Shown here piece after piece: positions 8,735 to 17,519 of a stretch of 64,000 nt of DNA (within the stretch, counting starts at the first letter, position 1; each line of letters begins with the position of its first letter). The notes below the pieces were generated by a model. That model was given only the letters and a program-made list of their open reading frames with translations. It was not told the DNA's origin and searched no databases. A program made the position numbers and the translations under genes. The DNA is taken from positions 62,001 to 126,000 of the forward strand of contig NZ_JAIVFW010000003.1 of NCBI RefSeq assembly GCF_020829595.1, written 5' to 3'. This stretch comes from Nostoc sp. CHAB 5844 (GTDB lineage: Bacteria > Cyanobacteriota > Cyanobacteriia > Cyanobacteriales > Nostocaceae).

Positions 8735-9000
8735 AGGACTTACGTATGAAAACGAAAAACTAAGGGTTTGGGCAAGGGTGTATGGGTGTGTGGGTGTAGG
8801 TGTATAAGTCTTCAAAACCCGTACACCCTATACCGTTCGGCTGACGCTCACGGCGAAGCCCTTTCACCTTACAACGCCAGTCGCGCGACTGTCGGGAAAC
8901 CCTTTCGGCAGTCGCTCATGGGGGAAACCCCCAAGACCGCGCTGCCTCACCACGCGGCTGGCTCCCCAGTCTTAACAGACAATCTTTGTGCGTAAGTCCT
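8735..9000. mobile_element. MITE-like element, AGGACTTACG termini
   Basis: AGGACTTACGTA at 8735 and TGCGTAAGTCCT ending at 9000 are terminal inverted repeats with one mismatch over 12 bp, around 266 bp with no credible gene. The interior is GC-rich and palindromic. It shares a ~53-bp core (8902-8953) with the element at 12811. A short open frame across it (8768-8995) is only repeat sequence. The rest of 8567-9114 holds low-complexity repeat fragments and no gene. Confidence 0.65.
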
Positions 9001-9114
9001 GTATGTGTCTTAGTAGGGAATTTAAGCCATCAAGACACATAGATATCAAAGATATTTGCGCTGCTTCAACTGATTCGCTAGGCTATTTGTATCCTCTTTC
9101 TTCTATAGCCTGCT

Positions 9115-9603
9115 ATGGATTTTGAAGGCAAAGCCACCGCCACAACCGCTACAAAAAATACAGAATTTCCTCAAACAGTAACGGCACGTAAACCACTCCA
9201 ATTGCTACGAGATACTGAAGCTTTACTACGTCGCTCTACCGTAGCAAAATTAGTGCCAATTTTGCCACCAAAGCTGAGTAACAGAGTGCAGGAAGTCTCT
9301 ACTGTTGCAGAAGAATCTTTGCAAGAACTGGCAGAAATTGACCTAGAACAAATTAGTGATTGGGAATTGCAGCCTGCACGTTTACGTGTGGGTTTAAGCT
9401 TTGTGGGTTTTGGCGCACTGATGATTCTAGTGCTGCTGCTGTACTTGAATACGTTGCATCCAGAACTGAGTACAGTTGGGCAGATTCGCCAATATTGGTA
9501 TCAATATGTTTGGTTTGTTTGCTTGGGGATAGCGGGGATGTTTGTGATTGGTCGAGAAACAATGCGACCAATTACCAAGCCAAAAAAACTCAAAAAATGG
9601 TAA
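9115..9603 (+). CDS. Conserved cyanobacterial two-helix membrane protein
   Basis: A 162-residue protein of unknown function. The first ~90 residues are soluble with heptad-like character (LQLLRDTEALLRRS, and an acidic ESLQELAEIDLEQ stretch). Two transmembrane helices follow, about residues 96-115 and 128-147, and a basic tail ends the protein (PKKLKKW). The overall plan, a soluble helix plus two membrane helices, resembles proteins that associate with thylakoid membranes, but I do not assign it to CurT/CAAD. The gene stands alone between a MITE and ppk2. Confidence 0.65.
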   Translation: MDFEGKATATTATKNTEFPQTVTARKPLQLLRDTEALLRRSTVAKLVPILPPKLSNRVQEVSTVAEESLQELAEIDLEQISDWELQPARLRVGLSFVGFGALMILVLLLYLNTLHPELSTVGQIRQYWYQYVWFVCLGIAGMFVIGRETMRPITKPKKLKKW

Positions 9604-9760
9604 ATAGGTCGGTACAAATAAAGTCAACTAGAGAAGGTCGTCAGTTGTCATTGGTCAAGTTTTTAAGCATATTTACTTTTTGTAACTTAGTTCTGTCTAT
9701 TTCCAGTAACTTATTTACCACAGGCGATCGCATCTTTATATTTCACACTTCATACTTTAT

Positions 9761-10630
9761 ATGAATCATGATGCTTTTATTGTGCCACCAAGTACAAGGA
9801 TTTCTCTGCAAAAAAATTATGACTCTGCTTATACAGCTAATTATCATGAAAAAACTGACGCAGCGATTAAATTAAAATCAGACATTGAAAGATTAGCAAA
9901 GTATCAAGATATTCTTTATGCCCACAATCGCTATGCTTTGCTAATTATCTTTCAAGCAATGGATGCTGCTGGCAAAGACAGCACAATTAAACACGTAATG
10001 TCTGGGATTAATCCCCAAGGTTGTCAAGTCTTTAGTTTCAAAGCCCCAAGTACGGAAGAATTAGATCATGATTATCTCTGGCGCTCAATGAAGGCTTTGC
10101 CAGAAAGGGGAAGAATTGGCATATTCAATCGCTCTTACTATGAAGAAGTGTTAGTAGTTCGCGTTCATCCAGAAATTCTGCAAAAGCAGCAACTTCCTCA
10201 CTTACCAAAAGCAAATAAAATCTGGCAACAGCGTTTTGAGGACATCAATAATTTTGAAAAATATTTAGTAGATAATGGAATTATTGTTTTGAAATTTTTT
10301 CTGAATGTCTCAAAATCTGAACAGAAAAAACGATTTTTAGCGAGAATTGCGATGCCAGAAAAAAATTGGAAATTTTCAGCTAATGATGTTCGAGAAAGGG
10401 CTTTTTGGTCAGATTATATGGCTGCTTACGAAGATGTTTTTCATCACACTAGCACCACATATGCTCCTTGGTATATTATTCCTGCTGATCACAAATGGTT
10501 TATGCGTATGGCAGTTGCTGATATTATTTGTTCTAAATTAGCATCTCTTAACTTGAAATATCCTACTGTCAGTGAAGAAGACAAGCAGCAACTTCTACAA
10601 GCAAAATATGCCTTAGAACAAGAAGAATAA
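9761..10630 (+). CDS. ppk2: Polyphosphate kinase 2 (PPK2) family protein
   Basis: A 289-residue PPK2. The P-loop is [11 protein letters not shown] (residues 68-78). The Walker B region is [11 protein letters not shown], preceded by the lid-type Arg segment PERGR. PPK2 enzymes move phosphate between polyphosphate and nucleoside mono- or diphosphates; class I enzymes of about this size mainly phosphorylate NDPs. The exact nucleotide preference cannot be told here. Expected location is the cytosol. It is monocistronic by spacing. Confidence 0.92.
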   Translation: MNHDAFIVPPSTRISLQKNYDSAYTANYHEKTDAAIKLKSDIERLAKYQDILYAHNRYALLIIFQAMDAAGKDSTIKHVMSGINPQGCQVFSFKAPSTEELDHDYLWRSMKALPERGRIGIFNRSYYEEVLVVRVHPEILQKQQLPHLPKANKIWQQRFEDINNFEKYLVDNGIIVLKFFLNVSKSEQKKRFLARIAMPEKNWKFSANDVRERAFWSDYMAAYEDVFHHTSTTYAPWYIIPADHKWFMRMAVADIICSKLASLNLKYPTVSEEDKQQLLQAKYALEQEE

Positions 10631-11027
10631 CCATTGAATAAGAATCCAAGAGTCAGAATCAATCAGTAATTCTGAATTATGACTCCTAACTACTGAATGC
10701 TGTATTGATAATTGTATCAATTTCATCAATCTACATAAACTTTTCTAAATCTGCTCTACCTCAAGGCTGATCACAAGTTTATGCAAATATGTCATTCTGA
10801 GCAAAGTGTAGATATTCATAATTTGTCTCCGTGTGACTACATTAAAACTAAAATTCATTAGATATGTTTATGAATATAAATTAATCTTCTAAATTAATTA
10901 GCTTCAACCAGCTTGAATGCTGTAATTCTTTACAATTTACTCAAATTTTTTTGATAATTTTAAGATACAGTCCAAACATCGATTGCTTTGGCATTGAATT
11001 CCTTGATGACAAACAAAGGAACTAGCT
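10631..11027. other. Intergenic region, AT-rich
   Basis: About 400 bp between ppk2 and the DUF4327 gene. It holds only short AT-rich sequence and no ORF with a ribosome binding site. It probably contains the promoter of the DUF4327 gene, which I could not pin down. Confidence 0.5.
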
Positions 11028-11255
11028 ATGGATACTGCTGTTAAATACGACATTGAAATAATAAAAGAAGAAGCACGTCAACTGGTCAAAAAGGGACTTA
11101 TTAGCCGTCAACGACCAATTTATGCTTTGTGCAAGTATATTCCTGAACGTGACTGGGCTGTTTTTGAACTTGAGCTAGAAAAAAACGAATTTTTGCTCAG
11201 AGATAGAATTATTGACTTATTGGGTAGCGAAAACTGGGAAGAAGATGGAAGTTAA
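11028..11255 (+). CDS. DUF4327 family protein
   Basis: A 75-residue protein matching by eye the small cyanobacterial DUF4327 family: an N-terminal KYDIEIIKEEARQLVKKG helix, then SRQRPIYALCKYIPERDW, and a C-terminal FLLRDRIIDLLG helix. It is soluble, helical and highly charged. Its function is unknown. The ATG is preceded by AGGAACTAGCT. It is a single gene with a long upstream region. Confidence 0.85.
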   Translation: MDTAVKYDIEIIKEEARQLVKKGLISRQRPIYALCKYIPERDWAVFELELEKNEFLLRDRIIDLLGSENWEEDGS

Positions 11256-11367
11256 TTATCCAGGTTGAATCAGATTAACAGCATCCCAGAAACACAGCGT
11301 AAAGTCGGAAAAACTTTTTGTATTCGTCCGTTTTCTGTGAGTTTTAACTACAAAATACGAATTAGTA

Positions 11368-11469
11368 TTAGTCTTGGGAGTGATTTTGCGGAAATAGATA
11401 GGCGATCGCAGCCCAGCCAGAGATAGTAAGTAAACTTACTAAACAAGAAGCCAGAAAAATACTAGTCAT
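11368..11469 (-). CDS. Candidate 33-aa single-helix membrane peptide
   Basis: An ATG frame of 33 codons gives one hydrophobic helix with a short polar tail (PQNHSQD). The size and layout resemble small subunits of thylakoid complexes, but I match it to no named one. Translation signals are weak (GAG just before the ATG). It sits in the otherwise empty space between the DUF4327 gene and the histidine kinase gene. Confidence 0.35.
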   Translation of the reverse strand: MTSIFLASCLVSLLTISGWAAIAYLFPQNHSQD

Positions 11470-11582
11470 CTCAAAAATTAATTAAAACTCTATTTTGTAT
11501 ATCTTCAAGCTATCAATTGAGTATGGCAGTCATGCGACTAGCTTGTGACAATTCTTTGTACGCTGGAAAGTTTTCGCTGAAA

Positions 11583-12689
11583 TTAAGCTAAAGGTAGACA
11601 AAAACGAAATGTACTGCCAATTCCTAATTCGCTTTCTACCTGAATTTGTCCACCTTGTAATTCAACCAAATAGCGAGAAATAGTTAAACCAATACCAGTT
11701 CCCCCTGAATTGCGATCGCGTGATTGATCAGCTCGCCAAAAGCGCTCAAATATGTGTGATAAATCTTGCGGGGCAATGCCTATCCCAGTATCAATCACGG
11801 CAATCCAAAGTTTCGAGACTTCCGTCCAAGCTTGGACTGTAATTGTGCCTTTGCTAGTGTAGCGGATGGCATTTCCTACAAGGTTAACTAATATTTGTTC
11901 AGTGCGATCGATATCCGCCAACACCATAGGTAGTGATGATGGACATTCCAAGCGCAGCACTGGCCCATCTTCTAACAGTTGTTCGCTAAATCTTTCTACT
12001 AGAGATTCTAATAAAGGACGCAGATTTATTGGTTGTATTTTAATTGGGAGATAACCAGCTTCTGCTTTAGAAAGTTCTTGCAAATCATTAACTAATCTTT
12101 CTAAGCGTTTAGTTTCCTTGGCCAAGCGCCGATAAACTTCAGGCGACGGTGCTATTTCTCCGTCGGCTAATTCTTCTAAATAACCGCGCACAACTGTTAA
12201 TGGTGTCCGCAGTTCGTGAGTTATATCACCGATGAGTTCTCGTCGCCGTGCTTCTACACCCTCTAAACTGGCAGCCATCCGATTAAAACTAGTACCCAAG
12301 CGATTCAGTTCTGGAATATCAGACTGAGGTAGTCGCGCTTGTAACTCACCAGCAGCAAACTTTTGCGTAATCTGTTCCATTTCCGTCAACCGCAGCATAA
12401 TCCGTTTGGATACCCAATAACTTAATCCTCCCGCCGCCGTAGTACCAACGATAACCGACCAAATAGTGCTGCTGCGCCAAGCTGTTTCAAAACCTTGAAC
12501 CAGTTCAGTCCGAATATGAATTAATTTCAGCCCTCTACTTTCTAATCTCTCCAAGTGCAGCACAAAAAAGCGCGGGGAAGAAACTTTGCTAATAATGACA
12601 AGACTAATTACTCCCACAATCATGACGACTAAGTGGGAAAAAAATAAACGTGATGCCAAAGGCAAGGATTTTGTCCAACGCCAACTCAT
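11583..12689 (-). CDS. Sensor histidine kinase (HAMP, HisKA, HATPase)
   Basis: About 368 residues from the ATG at 12689. Two transmembrane helices flank a short periplasmic loop (about residues 15-35 and 85-102). A HAMP linker follows, then HisKA with the phospho-His in GDITHELRTPL and an HATPase with N-, G1- and G2-boxes (NLVGNAIRY, DTGIGI, GGTGIGL). The frame extends upstream to 12734, but those extra residues come from an AAAAAGT heptamer tandem repeat (12693-12723) and are not likely translated. Its partner response regulator (13074..13784) lies upstream on the same strand but is separated by a MITE. Confidence 0.9.
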   Translation of the reverse strand: MSWRWTKSLPLASRLFFSHLVVMIVGVISLVIISKVSSPRFFVLHLERLESRGLKLIHIRTELVQGFETAWRSSTIWSVIVGTTAAGGLSYWVSKRIMLRLTEMEQITQKFAAGELQARLPQSDIPELNRLGTSFNRMAASLEGVEARRRELIGDITHELRTPLTVVRGYLEELADGEIAPSPEVYRRLAKETKRLERLVNDLQELSKAEAGYLPIKIQPINLRPLLESLVERFSEQLLEDGPVLRLECPSSLPMVLADIDRTEQILVNLVGNAIRYTSKGTITVQAWTEVSKLWIAVIDTGIGIAPQDLSHIFERFWRADQSRDRNSGGTGIGLTISRYLVELQGGQIQVESELGIGSTFRFCLPLA

Positions 12690-12692
12690 TTT

Positions 12693-12723
12693 AAGTAAAA
12701 AGTAAAAAGTAAGAAGTAAAAAG
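12693..12723. repeat. AAAAAGT-type heptanucleotide tandem repeat
   Basis: About four imperfect copies of a 7-bp unit just upstream of the kinase start. Heptamer tandem repeats are common in Nostocales genomes. Confidence 0.55.
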
Positions 12724-12810
12724 ATAGTTCCCATAATTAGAATTAGGGAATTTCAAGCAGACAGTTTTTTTCATTAATCAATTACACAGCGTGTGATCCT
12801 ATAAATATTA

Positions 12811-13034
12811 GACCTCTTGCATAAATATTTTTTTGTCTCACGCAAAGGCGAGGCAGCACCGTGGTGAGGCAACGCGGTCTTGGGGGTTTCCCCCATGAGC
12901 GATTGCCGAAAGGCTCTGCCACGCTAGTTGCTACAACGGGGGGAACCTCCCTTCGGGTGACGCTCAAGAGCGTCGCTAACGCAGTTGCAAAGTTGCAAAG
13001 AAAAGTTCGCAAATAAGGACTTTTGCAAGAAGTC
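12811..13034. mobile_element. MITE with 5-bp target duplication inside a two-component locus
   Basis: The ends are GACCTCTTGCA (from 12811) and TGCAAGAAGTC (to 13034), inverted with one mismatch. They are flanked on both sides by a direct TATTA (12806-12810 and 13035-13039), as expected for a target duplication. The 224-bp element has no gene; an open frame across it is repeat sequence. It lies between the response regulator stop and the kinase start. Its GC-rich core is shared with the element at 8735. Confidence 0.75.
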
Positions 13035-13073
13035 TATTACTTCTTTTTTTGCCTTCTTGTTTGGTTATCACGC

Positions 13074-13784
13074 TCACATTACAGGAGAGTCTTCAAATTT
13101 ATAACCTACACCAACAACAGTTTTAATAAATGAGGGGTTTGCTGGGTCAGGCTCAATTTTTTTCCGCAACCGCGCTACATGCGTGTCAACAACTCGCTCA
13201 TCACCAAAAAAATCATCCCCCCAGAGTTTATCGATTAATTGAGTGCGATTCCAAACTCGCCCAGGGTTGCTGACAAAGGTACTTAAGAGGTTAAATTCTA
13301 AGTTTGTTAAGTCTAAAATTTCTGCTTCTTGGGAATTTAACTGGCGAGAAGCTGTGCGTTGTTCAATATCTACGATAAAGTTTTGGGTACGAGTTACTTG
13401 ATGTTGTCCACCTTGGCGGAGACTACGCCGCAATAGCGCCCGCACTCTGGCAACTAATTCTCTGGGGCTGAAGGGTTTAACCATGTAGTCATCAGCACCA
13501 GTAGATAGACCAATGACGCGATCTATTTCTTCACCCTTGGCTGTCAACATCAAAATATAAGGGTCTTTTGTACCGGGTTTTTGCCGAATTCTGGCACAAA
13601 CTTCTAACCCATCCAACCCAGGAATCATTAAGTCTAGGATGATTAAATCAGGTGGTTGCTCTTGAAACATCCGCAAGGCATTCACACCATCGCGGCTCAT
13701 GCGACAAGAAAATCCTTCTTTCTCTAAAGAATGTTGGATTAACTGAGCAATTTCAGGTTCATCCTCAACAATTAAAATATCCAT
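13074..13784 (-). CDS. OmpR/PhoB-family response regulator
   Basis: A 236-residue regulator. The receiver domain covers residues 1-120 with Glu7/Asp8, phospho-acceptor Asp51 (IILDLMIPG), the conserved Thr in MLTAKG and Lys in MVKPFSP. A winged-helix domain follows, with RVVDTHVARLRKK and VGVGYKF in its recognition helix and wing. It acts as a transcription factor and is the presumed partner of the kinase at 11583..12689. The MITE insertion leaves 385 bp between the two genes, unusual for a kinase-regulator operon. Confidence 0.92.
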   Translation of the reverse strand: MDILIVEDEPEIAQLIQHSLEKEGFSCRMSRDGVNALRMFQEQPPDLIILDLMIPGLDGLEVCARIRQKPGTKDPYILMLTAKGEEIDRVIGLSTGADDYMVKPFSPRELVARVRALLRRSLRQGGQHQVTRTQNFIVDIEQRTASRQLNSQEAEILDLTNLEFNLLSTFVSNPGRVWNRTQLIDKLWGDDFFGDERVVDTHVARLRKKIEPDPANPSFIKTVVGVGYKFEDSPVM

Positions 13785-13873
13785 TGCAATTAAAATTTAA
13801 CGGAATACGCAGAGTTATTTCCTGGCTTGTCATTGTACTCTAAAAACCTGCGATGGTTTAGGAGCAAGGAAAT

Positions 13874-14584
13874 TTACAGGTGAGAATTAGACAGCGATCG
13901 ATAGTTGTAACCTAAATGAGAATCTTTTTGAATTTCTTGTTTAATGCTATCGAGATCAAGAAAGTAATCTGCAACATCAATCAAGCTGTCGCTAGTCATG
14001 GATCGCAAACTCACAACTTCAACTCGACCACCTTTGCTAGTGACAGCTTCAACAGCATAAGCTAGAGCGCCATCGCCACTCACTAGGATAGCAGTATCGT
14101 AATAAGGCGCTAAAGTGATCATATCGACAGCAATTTCTACATTCAGATTGGGTTTTTTAGAATTGTCTGTCACCTGAGCTTCTTTGGTGACAACACGATA
14201 ACCATTACGCCGCATCCAAAACAGAAAGCCTTGTTGTTTTTCATTTGCTCGTGGACGTGCTGGGGTTGGTCGTGCAACATCAACTATCGTGTAAAAGAAA
14301 GCCCGCAACAGTCGTGAACCAGAGGTTAAACGACAAAGCAATTTGAGATAGTCAATTTCAATGCCTAGTTGTAAAGCTGCATGAAAGAGATTGACACCAT
14401 CAATAAAAATAGCAACTCGCCCACGGTTTAATCCGTTGATTGTAGAACTGTTAGTTCTAGGTTCTCTGTTGTGATAATTTTCACTTTTGGAAGTATTTTT
14501 CAACACAATTTTCCCTGATGAAGGCGATTCTTGTTCCAGGTGTTTATATGCGTTGCTGGCTTTGGTAAAATTAGTGAAAGTCAT
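13874..14584 (-). CDS. LabA-like NYN domain protein
   Basis: About 236 residues from the ATG at 14584, chosen for its perfect GAGGAG ribosome site 5 nt upstream; a frame start at 14626 lacks this. Residues 50-215 form a NYN (PIN-like) domain with acidic metal-binding positions in AIFIDGVNLFH, EIAVDMITLA and ILVSGDGAL. In Synechococcus elongatus, LabA acts in negative feedback on circadian KaiC-dependent expression. NYN domains are otherwise RNases, so this protein may cut RNA. Role in this strain is inferred from family only. The N-terminal 50 residues are Ser/Asn-rich and probably disordered. Confidence 0.82.
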   Translation of the reverse strand: MTFTNFTKASNAYKHLEQESPSSGKIVLKNTSKSENYHNREPRTNSSTINGLNRGRVAIFIDGVNLFHAALQLGIEIDYLKLLCRLTSGSRLLRAFFYTIVDVARPTPARPRANEKQQGFLFWMRRNGYRVVTKEAQVTDNSKKPNLNVEIAVDMITLAPYYDTAILVSGDGALAYAVEAVTSKGGRVEVVSLRSMTSDSLIDVADYFLDLDSIKQEIQKDSHLGYNYRSLSNSHL

Positions 14585-15369
14585 TGACTCCTCGGAAATT
14601 TTAAATTTGTGAAGGCTGTTGAGCAATTACTAAGGAAATATCTGTGCTAGTTTATTTACCTAGCAACAAATGATGTGAAGCTATTTGTGCCTCAGACGTT
14701 ATCTATCTAAGTTGCACAATTAATTGCAGAGTTTGTATTGTGTCATTAATCATTGATATTGATGAGAGAAACTAGAAAATGACTAATGAATTTATACTGA
14801 GAAGCATTAGCTTAATACACAGGTATTGTGTTAATTTTGCAGATTCCAAAAATGAGCGCTCCAGAGCGGTTAACTCTGATCAGAGCGGATTTTACGAGGT
14901 ATTCCCTTTGCTTACAAATATAAGGCTCTTTACCTATTCGCACTGCATCTCAACTTACCACAAGATGCTAACACCTGCTCAAAAGCAGCTTGCTGTGATG
15001 TGAATAGTAAAGAGCGATCGCATCTATATCTTATTGTACAACTGGATGGCAAAATTCTTCAATCAAAGCCAGCTTTGTCTATTGATATGAAGAACTCAAA
15101 ATATATAATCATTCAAATTTCTATATTTAGACAGATGGCATTTATATTTTTTTAAACTTAACAGTAATATCAATGACAGTAATATTTGATGATATTTGCT
15201 ATTTAAAGTTTATCTGCTCCCAAAATCAGTCAAATCAGCAGTTAGCTAATTTGTCATCAAGATAACTTATCGATTTCACCTTTAATTCTTCTTAAGATGG
15301 AGTGCATTCATAGAGTAATAGAGCTAAATTTATATCTAGACTAGTCCACAAAAATGTCTTTGCTCATCT

Positions 15370-15405
15370 CCTCCAGTGGTTATTTGACCCCGGAGGTTAT
15401 TTTTT
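15370..15405 (+). terminator. Terminator-like hairpin, orphan
   Basis: CCTCC (15370-15374) pairs with GGAGG (15392-15396), with possible inner GG/CC pairs, and is followed by TTATTTTTT. No gene ends upstream on this strand, so it may end a small RNA. Confidence 0.5.
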
Positions 15406-15702
15406 GTAATGGGTAATTGGTTATGACAATTAATAAATTTATTTGATTAACTAAATTACTCTCTAAATAAAAAATTAAGAAATGCTAAGTAAGTTTCTAA
15501 TTTTTACTTAGTTGCATGTTATTCTGACGATAATTTGTGCTTGAGGCAAAATGTTAGAAAAAGTACAGTTTTTTCTCAGCGAATTTGTTTTAAGCATATC
15601 AATCACAGAAATCAAATAATTTTCTCAATTTGAGGAGATAAACCTTTGTTTTCTGTTGAATTCACTTTGTTTATAACACGCTAACAAACCGATAACACGA
15701 TC

Positions 15703-15738
15703 GCGCCAGTTTTTATTCCGCTTTAACTGGCGCTTTTT
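15703..15738 (+). terminator. Strong Rho-independent terminator, orphan
   Basis: GCGCCAGTT (15703-15711) and AACTGGCGC (15725-15733) form a perfect 9-bp stem with a 13-nt loop, followed by TTTTT. No annotated + strand gene precedes it. A GAGGAG sequence near 15630 and a 22-codon frame from about 15551 lie upstream. Confidence 0.7.
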
Positions 15739-15756
15739 ATGTTTTGATAATTGGTC

Positions 15757-15870
15757 ATATCATGTCCGGGTAATTAGTTATAATTCCCGAATCTATGCAG
15801 AGAACCCAAAAACCCCTCCCCTCTGCTCCTGAAGCTGCCTTAATGATCAGTCTTTCACCGGACACGATAT
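15757..15870. repeat. Inverted-repeat pair, possible small MITE remnant
   Basis: ATATCATGTCCGG (15757-15769) and CCGGACACGATAT (15858-15870) are inverted with one mismatch over 13 bp, enclosing about 88 bp. No target duplication is clear. Confidence 0.45.
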
Positions 15871-15896
15871 CATTGGTCAGGTCTTGACCAACTGAC

Positions 15897-16856
15897 TTAA
15901 TTTTGACTTTTTAGCCCCAAAATTTCTAGGAGCGATCGCTCTATCGCTGCACTAACGAACTGATTACCCTGCAAATTCATGTGAATAGTGTCATGATATA
16001 ACGCTTGAGCGTTTGCAGTCGCATTAAACAGCGGCAGAAAATCTATATAGGGGATTTGCTGGGTTTTGGTAAACTCACTCAAACGTTGACGCGCGTGAAT
16101 TTCGTAATCACGGGGGCCGGGTTCGCCTAGTTCTCGTAGTAGGGGAGTCATGGCTAAGAGAAATTGACTCTGGCGTTGATGAGTTATGGCTTGAATTTGT
16201 CTAATCGCCTCTAGATTAACACCGACGCGATCGCCTGGTTCTTCTTGAAGTGCTTTCAATTCGGGAATTGGTTGTTGTTTAGTCACATAACGCTGCCATA
16301 CTTCTACTAATCCTAAAGGCGGTTTAGTATTTGGATAGTTGCGATCGCGTCCTACTGGTAAGTCTGTAGGAGTATGAGCAAATAAATCGTCAGTATTAAT
16401 TAATAAAACTACTACCTGAGCATCAAAATCCCCAAACCGCTGCAAATAAGCTAATTCGTTTCTTGGCCCCCAAGAATTAGCCGAAGCATTCAGGACTTCG
16501 ACTTGTTGATATTTGTCAGCGATCGCTGATTTTAGCGAATTCATGATTAAGCTGGAGATGGTATTTTTTTGATCAGTCCACCAGCCACCATTAGCGATTG
16601 AGTCTCCTAACAGCAGCACTCGCAACGTCGAAGGTGCAGAGATTTTAGCGATAGAACTGCTACGCATCGAAAATTCGTTAATTTCAATGCGATTACCAAA
16701 GCGACAAGTGCTTTGATTTGGCGCTAATAAATAACCAATTTGGGAGTCGCCTATGTAAATAAGTGGATTACCAAAACCAAACAGCGATCGCAACGCCATC
16801 TCAATCACAACTAGTAGTGATATTACTACCAAAATCATGAATATTACTACTGTCAC
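15897..16856 (-). CDS. SGNH/GDSL-type hydrolase, membrane-anchored
   Basis: A 319-residue protein. An N-terminal hydrophobic helix (residues 3-23) serves as anchor or uncleaved signal. The SGNH nucleophile Ser86 is in LLLGDSIANGG, block III Asn is near ASANSWGP, and the C-terminal catalytic pair is Asp289/His292 in HDTIHMN. The family comprises esterases and acetyl-hydrolases acting on lipids or polysaccharide acetyl groups; substrate is unknown. By position it stands alone, and the facing region holds the 46-aa membrane-protein gene. Confidence 0.82.
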   Translation of the reverse strand: MTVVIFMILVVISLLVVIEMALRSLFGFGNPLIYIGDSQIGYLLAPNQSTCRFGNRIEINEFSMRSSSIAKISAPSTLRVLLLGDSIANGGWWTDQKNTISSLIMNSLKSAIADKYQQVEVLNASANSWGPRNELAYLQRFGDFDAQVVVLLINTDDLFAHTPTDLPVGRDRNYPNTKPPLGLVEVWQRYVTKQQPIPELKALQEEPGDRVGVNLEAIRQIQAITHQRQSQFLLAMTPLLRELGEPGPRDYEIHARQRLSEFTKTQQIPYIDFLPLFNATANAQALYHDTIHMNLQGNQFVSAAIERSLLEILGLKSQN

Positions 16857-17194
16857 TTGTTAAACCTCATCTAATAGATTATGCAAATTCACAGGTATAA
16901 AGTAATCAACTATACTATATTTTTTCAGTGTGTTAGTTAAAAAGTATTGATTAATCAACTCGTAGATTTACTGAAAACGACCAATATGATTACTTCGTAG
17001 TCGGTAAAACTAAAGATATATTACTTATCTGTATAAACTGAGCTACTACCACCAGCGACATAAGTAAATTTAGTGATGTAGTTGTGGCAAAGCTTAAACA
17101 AAATAAAAGGGGAAGCTTAACTTGTTTTGCTAACAGAAGCACTACAATCAAAACGGACAAATTAGGACTCTAACGAAGGAGGATTTTAAACAGG

Positions 17195-17335
17195 ATGTCC
17201 GACTTAAATAGAGGAATTATGAAATTTGAGGGAGCCGACTCCCCAAAAGTAGTTACTATTTCTACCGTATTGCTCTTAGGTTCGATTGCAGGCTTGATTA
17301 TTTGGGCGCTGCAAGCTGCCTATGCCCTAGGTTAA
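17195..17335 (+). CDS. 46-aa single-helix membrane protein (thylakoid-type small subunit candidate)
   Basis: Forty-six residues: a polar N-terminus (MSDLNRGIMKFEGADSP) and one hydrophobic helix (about residues 19-43). AAGGAGG precedes the ATG at 17195 by 12 nt. A second ATG at 17219 has GAGG 4 nt ahead, so the product could be 38 residues. A hairpin follows the stop. The layout is typical of small photosystem or NDH subunits, and the sequence looks conserved in cyanobacteria from memory. I considered Psb35 but cannot confirm it. Confidence 0.65.
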   Translation: MSDLNRGIMKFEGADSPKVVTISTVLLLGSIAGLIIWALQAAYALG

Positions 17336-17365
17336 GTCACAGGTGCTGAAAAATTAGTTGTTTGG

Positions 17366-17408
17366 TGGACACTGGCAAAAAATGGTTTCCGCCACTGCCA
17401 AGTGTCCA
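17366..17408 (+). terminator. Stem-loop after the 46-aa gene
   Basis: TGGACACTGGCA (17366-17377) pairs with TGCCAAGTGTCCA (17396-17408) with one bulge. Only TTT follows directly, so termination may be weak, but the position 30 nt after the stop fits. Confidence 0.5.
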
Positions 17409-17519
17409 TTTAGCACACCATAAAAATGCCCGCAAAATCGTTAAAAAACTTCAAAAAGATTTTAGACTTTGCGATTTGAGATTTTAGATGCAATATAAAT
17501 CTAAAATCCAACATCAACA

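Larger units (their letters stand above)
14585..15896. other. 1.3-kb region without a convincing protein gene
   Basis: The region holds two separate terminator-like hairpins on the + strand (15370-15405 and 15703-15738) and a ~114-bp inverted-repeat pair (15757-15870). A 74-codon frame (14779-15003) and a 22-codon frame near 15551 lack support. Two terminators with no assigned gene in front suggest one or two unannotated short transcripts. Confidence 0.5.

Noticed and set aside
8768-8995. 75-codon open frame on the + strand
   Set aside because: It lies fully inside the inverted-repeat element at 8735-9000 and reads palindromic repeat sequence.
9115-9603. Assignment as CurT/CAAD thylakoid curvature protein
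   Set aside because: It has two helices and a soluble N-terminal region, but I could not see the CAAD sequence pattern, so the entry is left unnamed.
12782-13012. 76-codon frame on the minus strand
   Set aside because: It is mostly MITE sequence (12811-13034) and shares its core with another element, so it is not a gene.
14779-15003. 74-codon frame after the LabA-like gene
   Set aside because: No ribosome site, no recognisable domain, Cys/Arg-mixed composition unlike neighbours.
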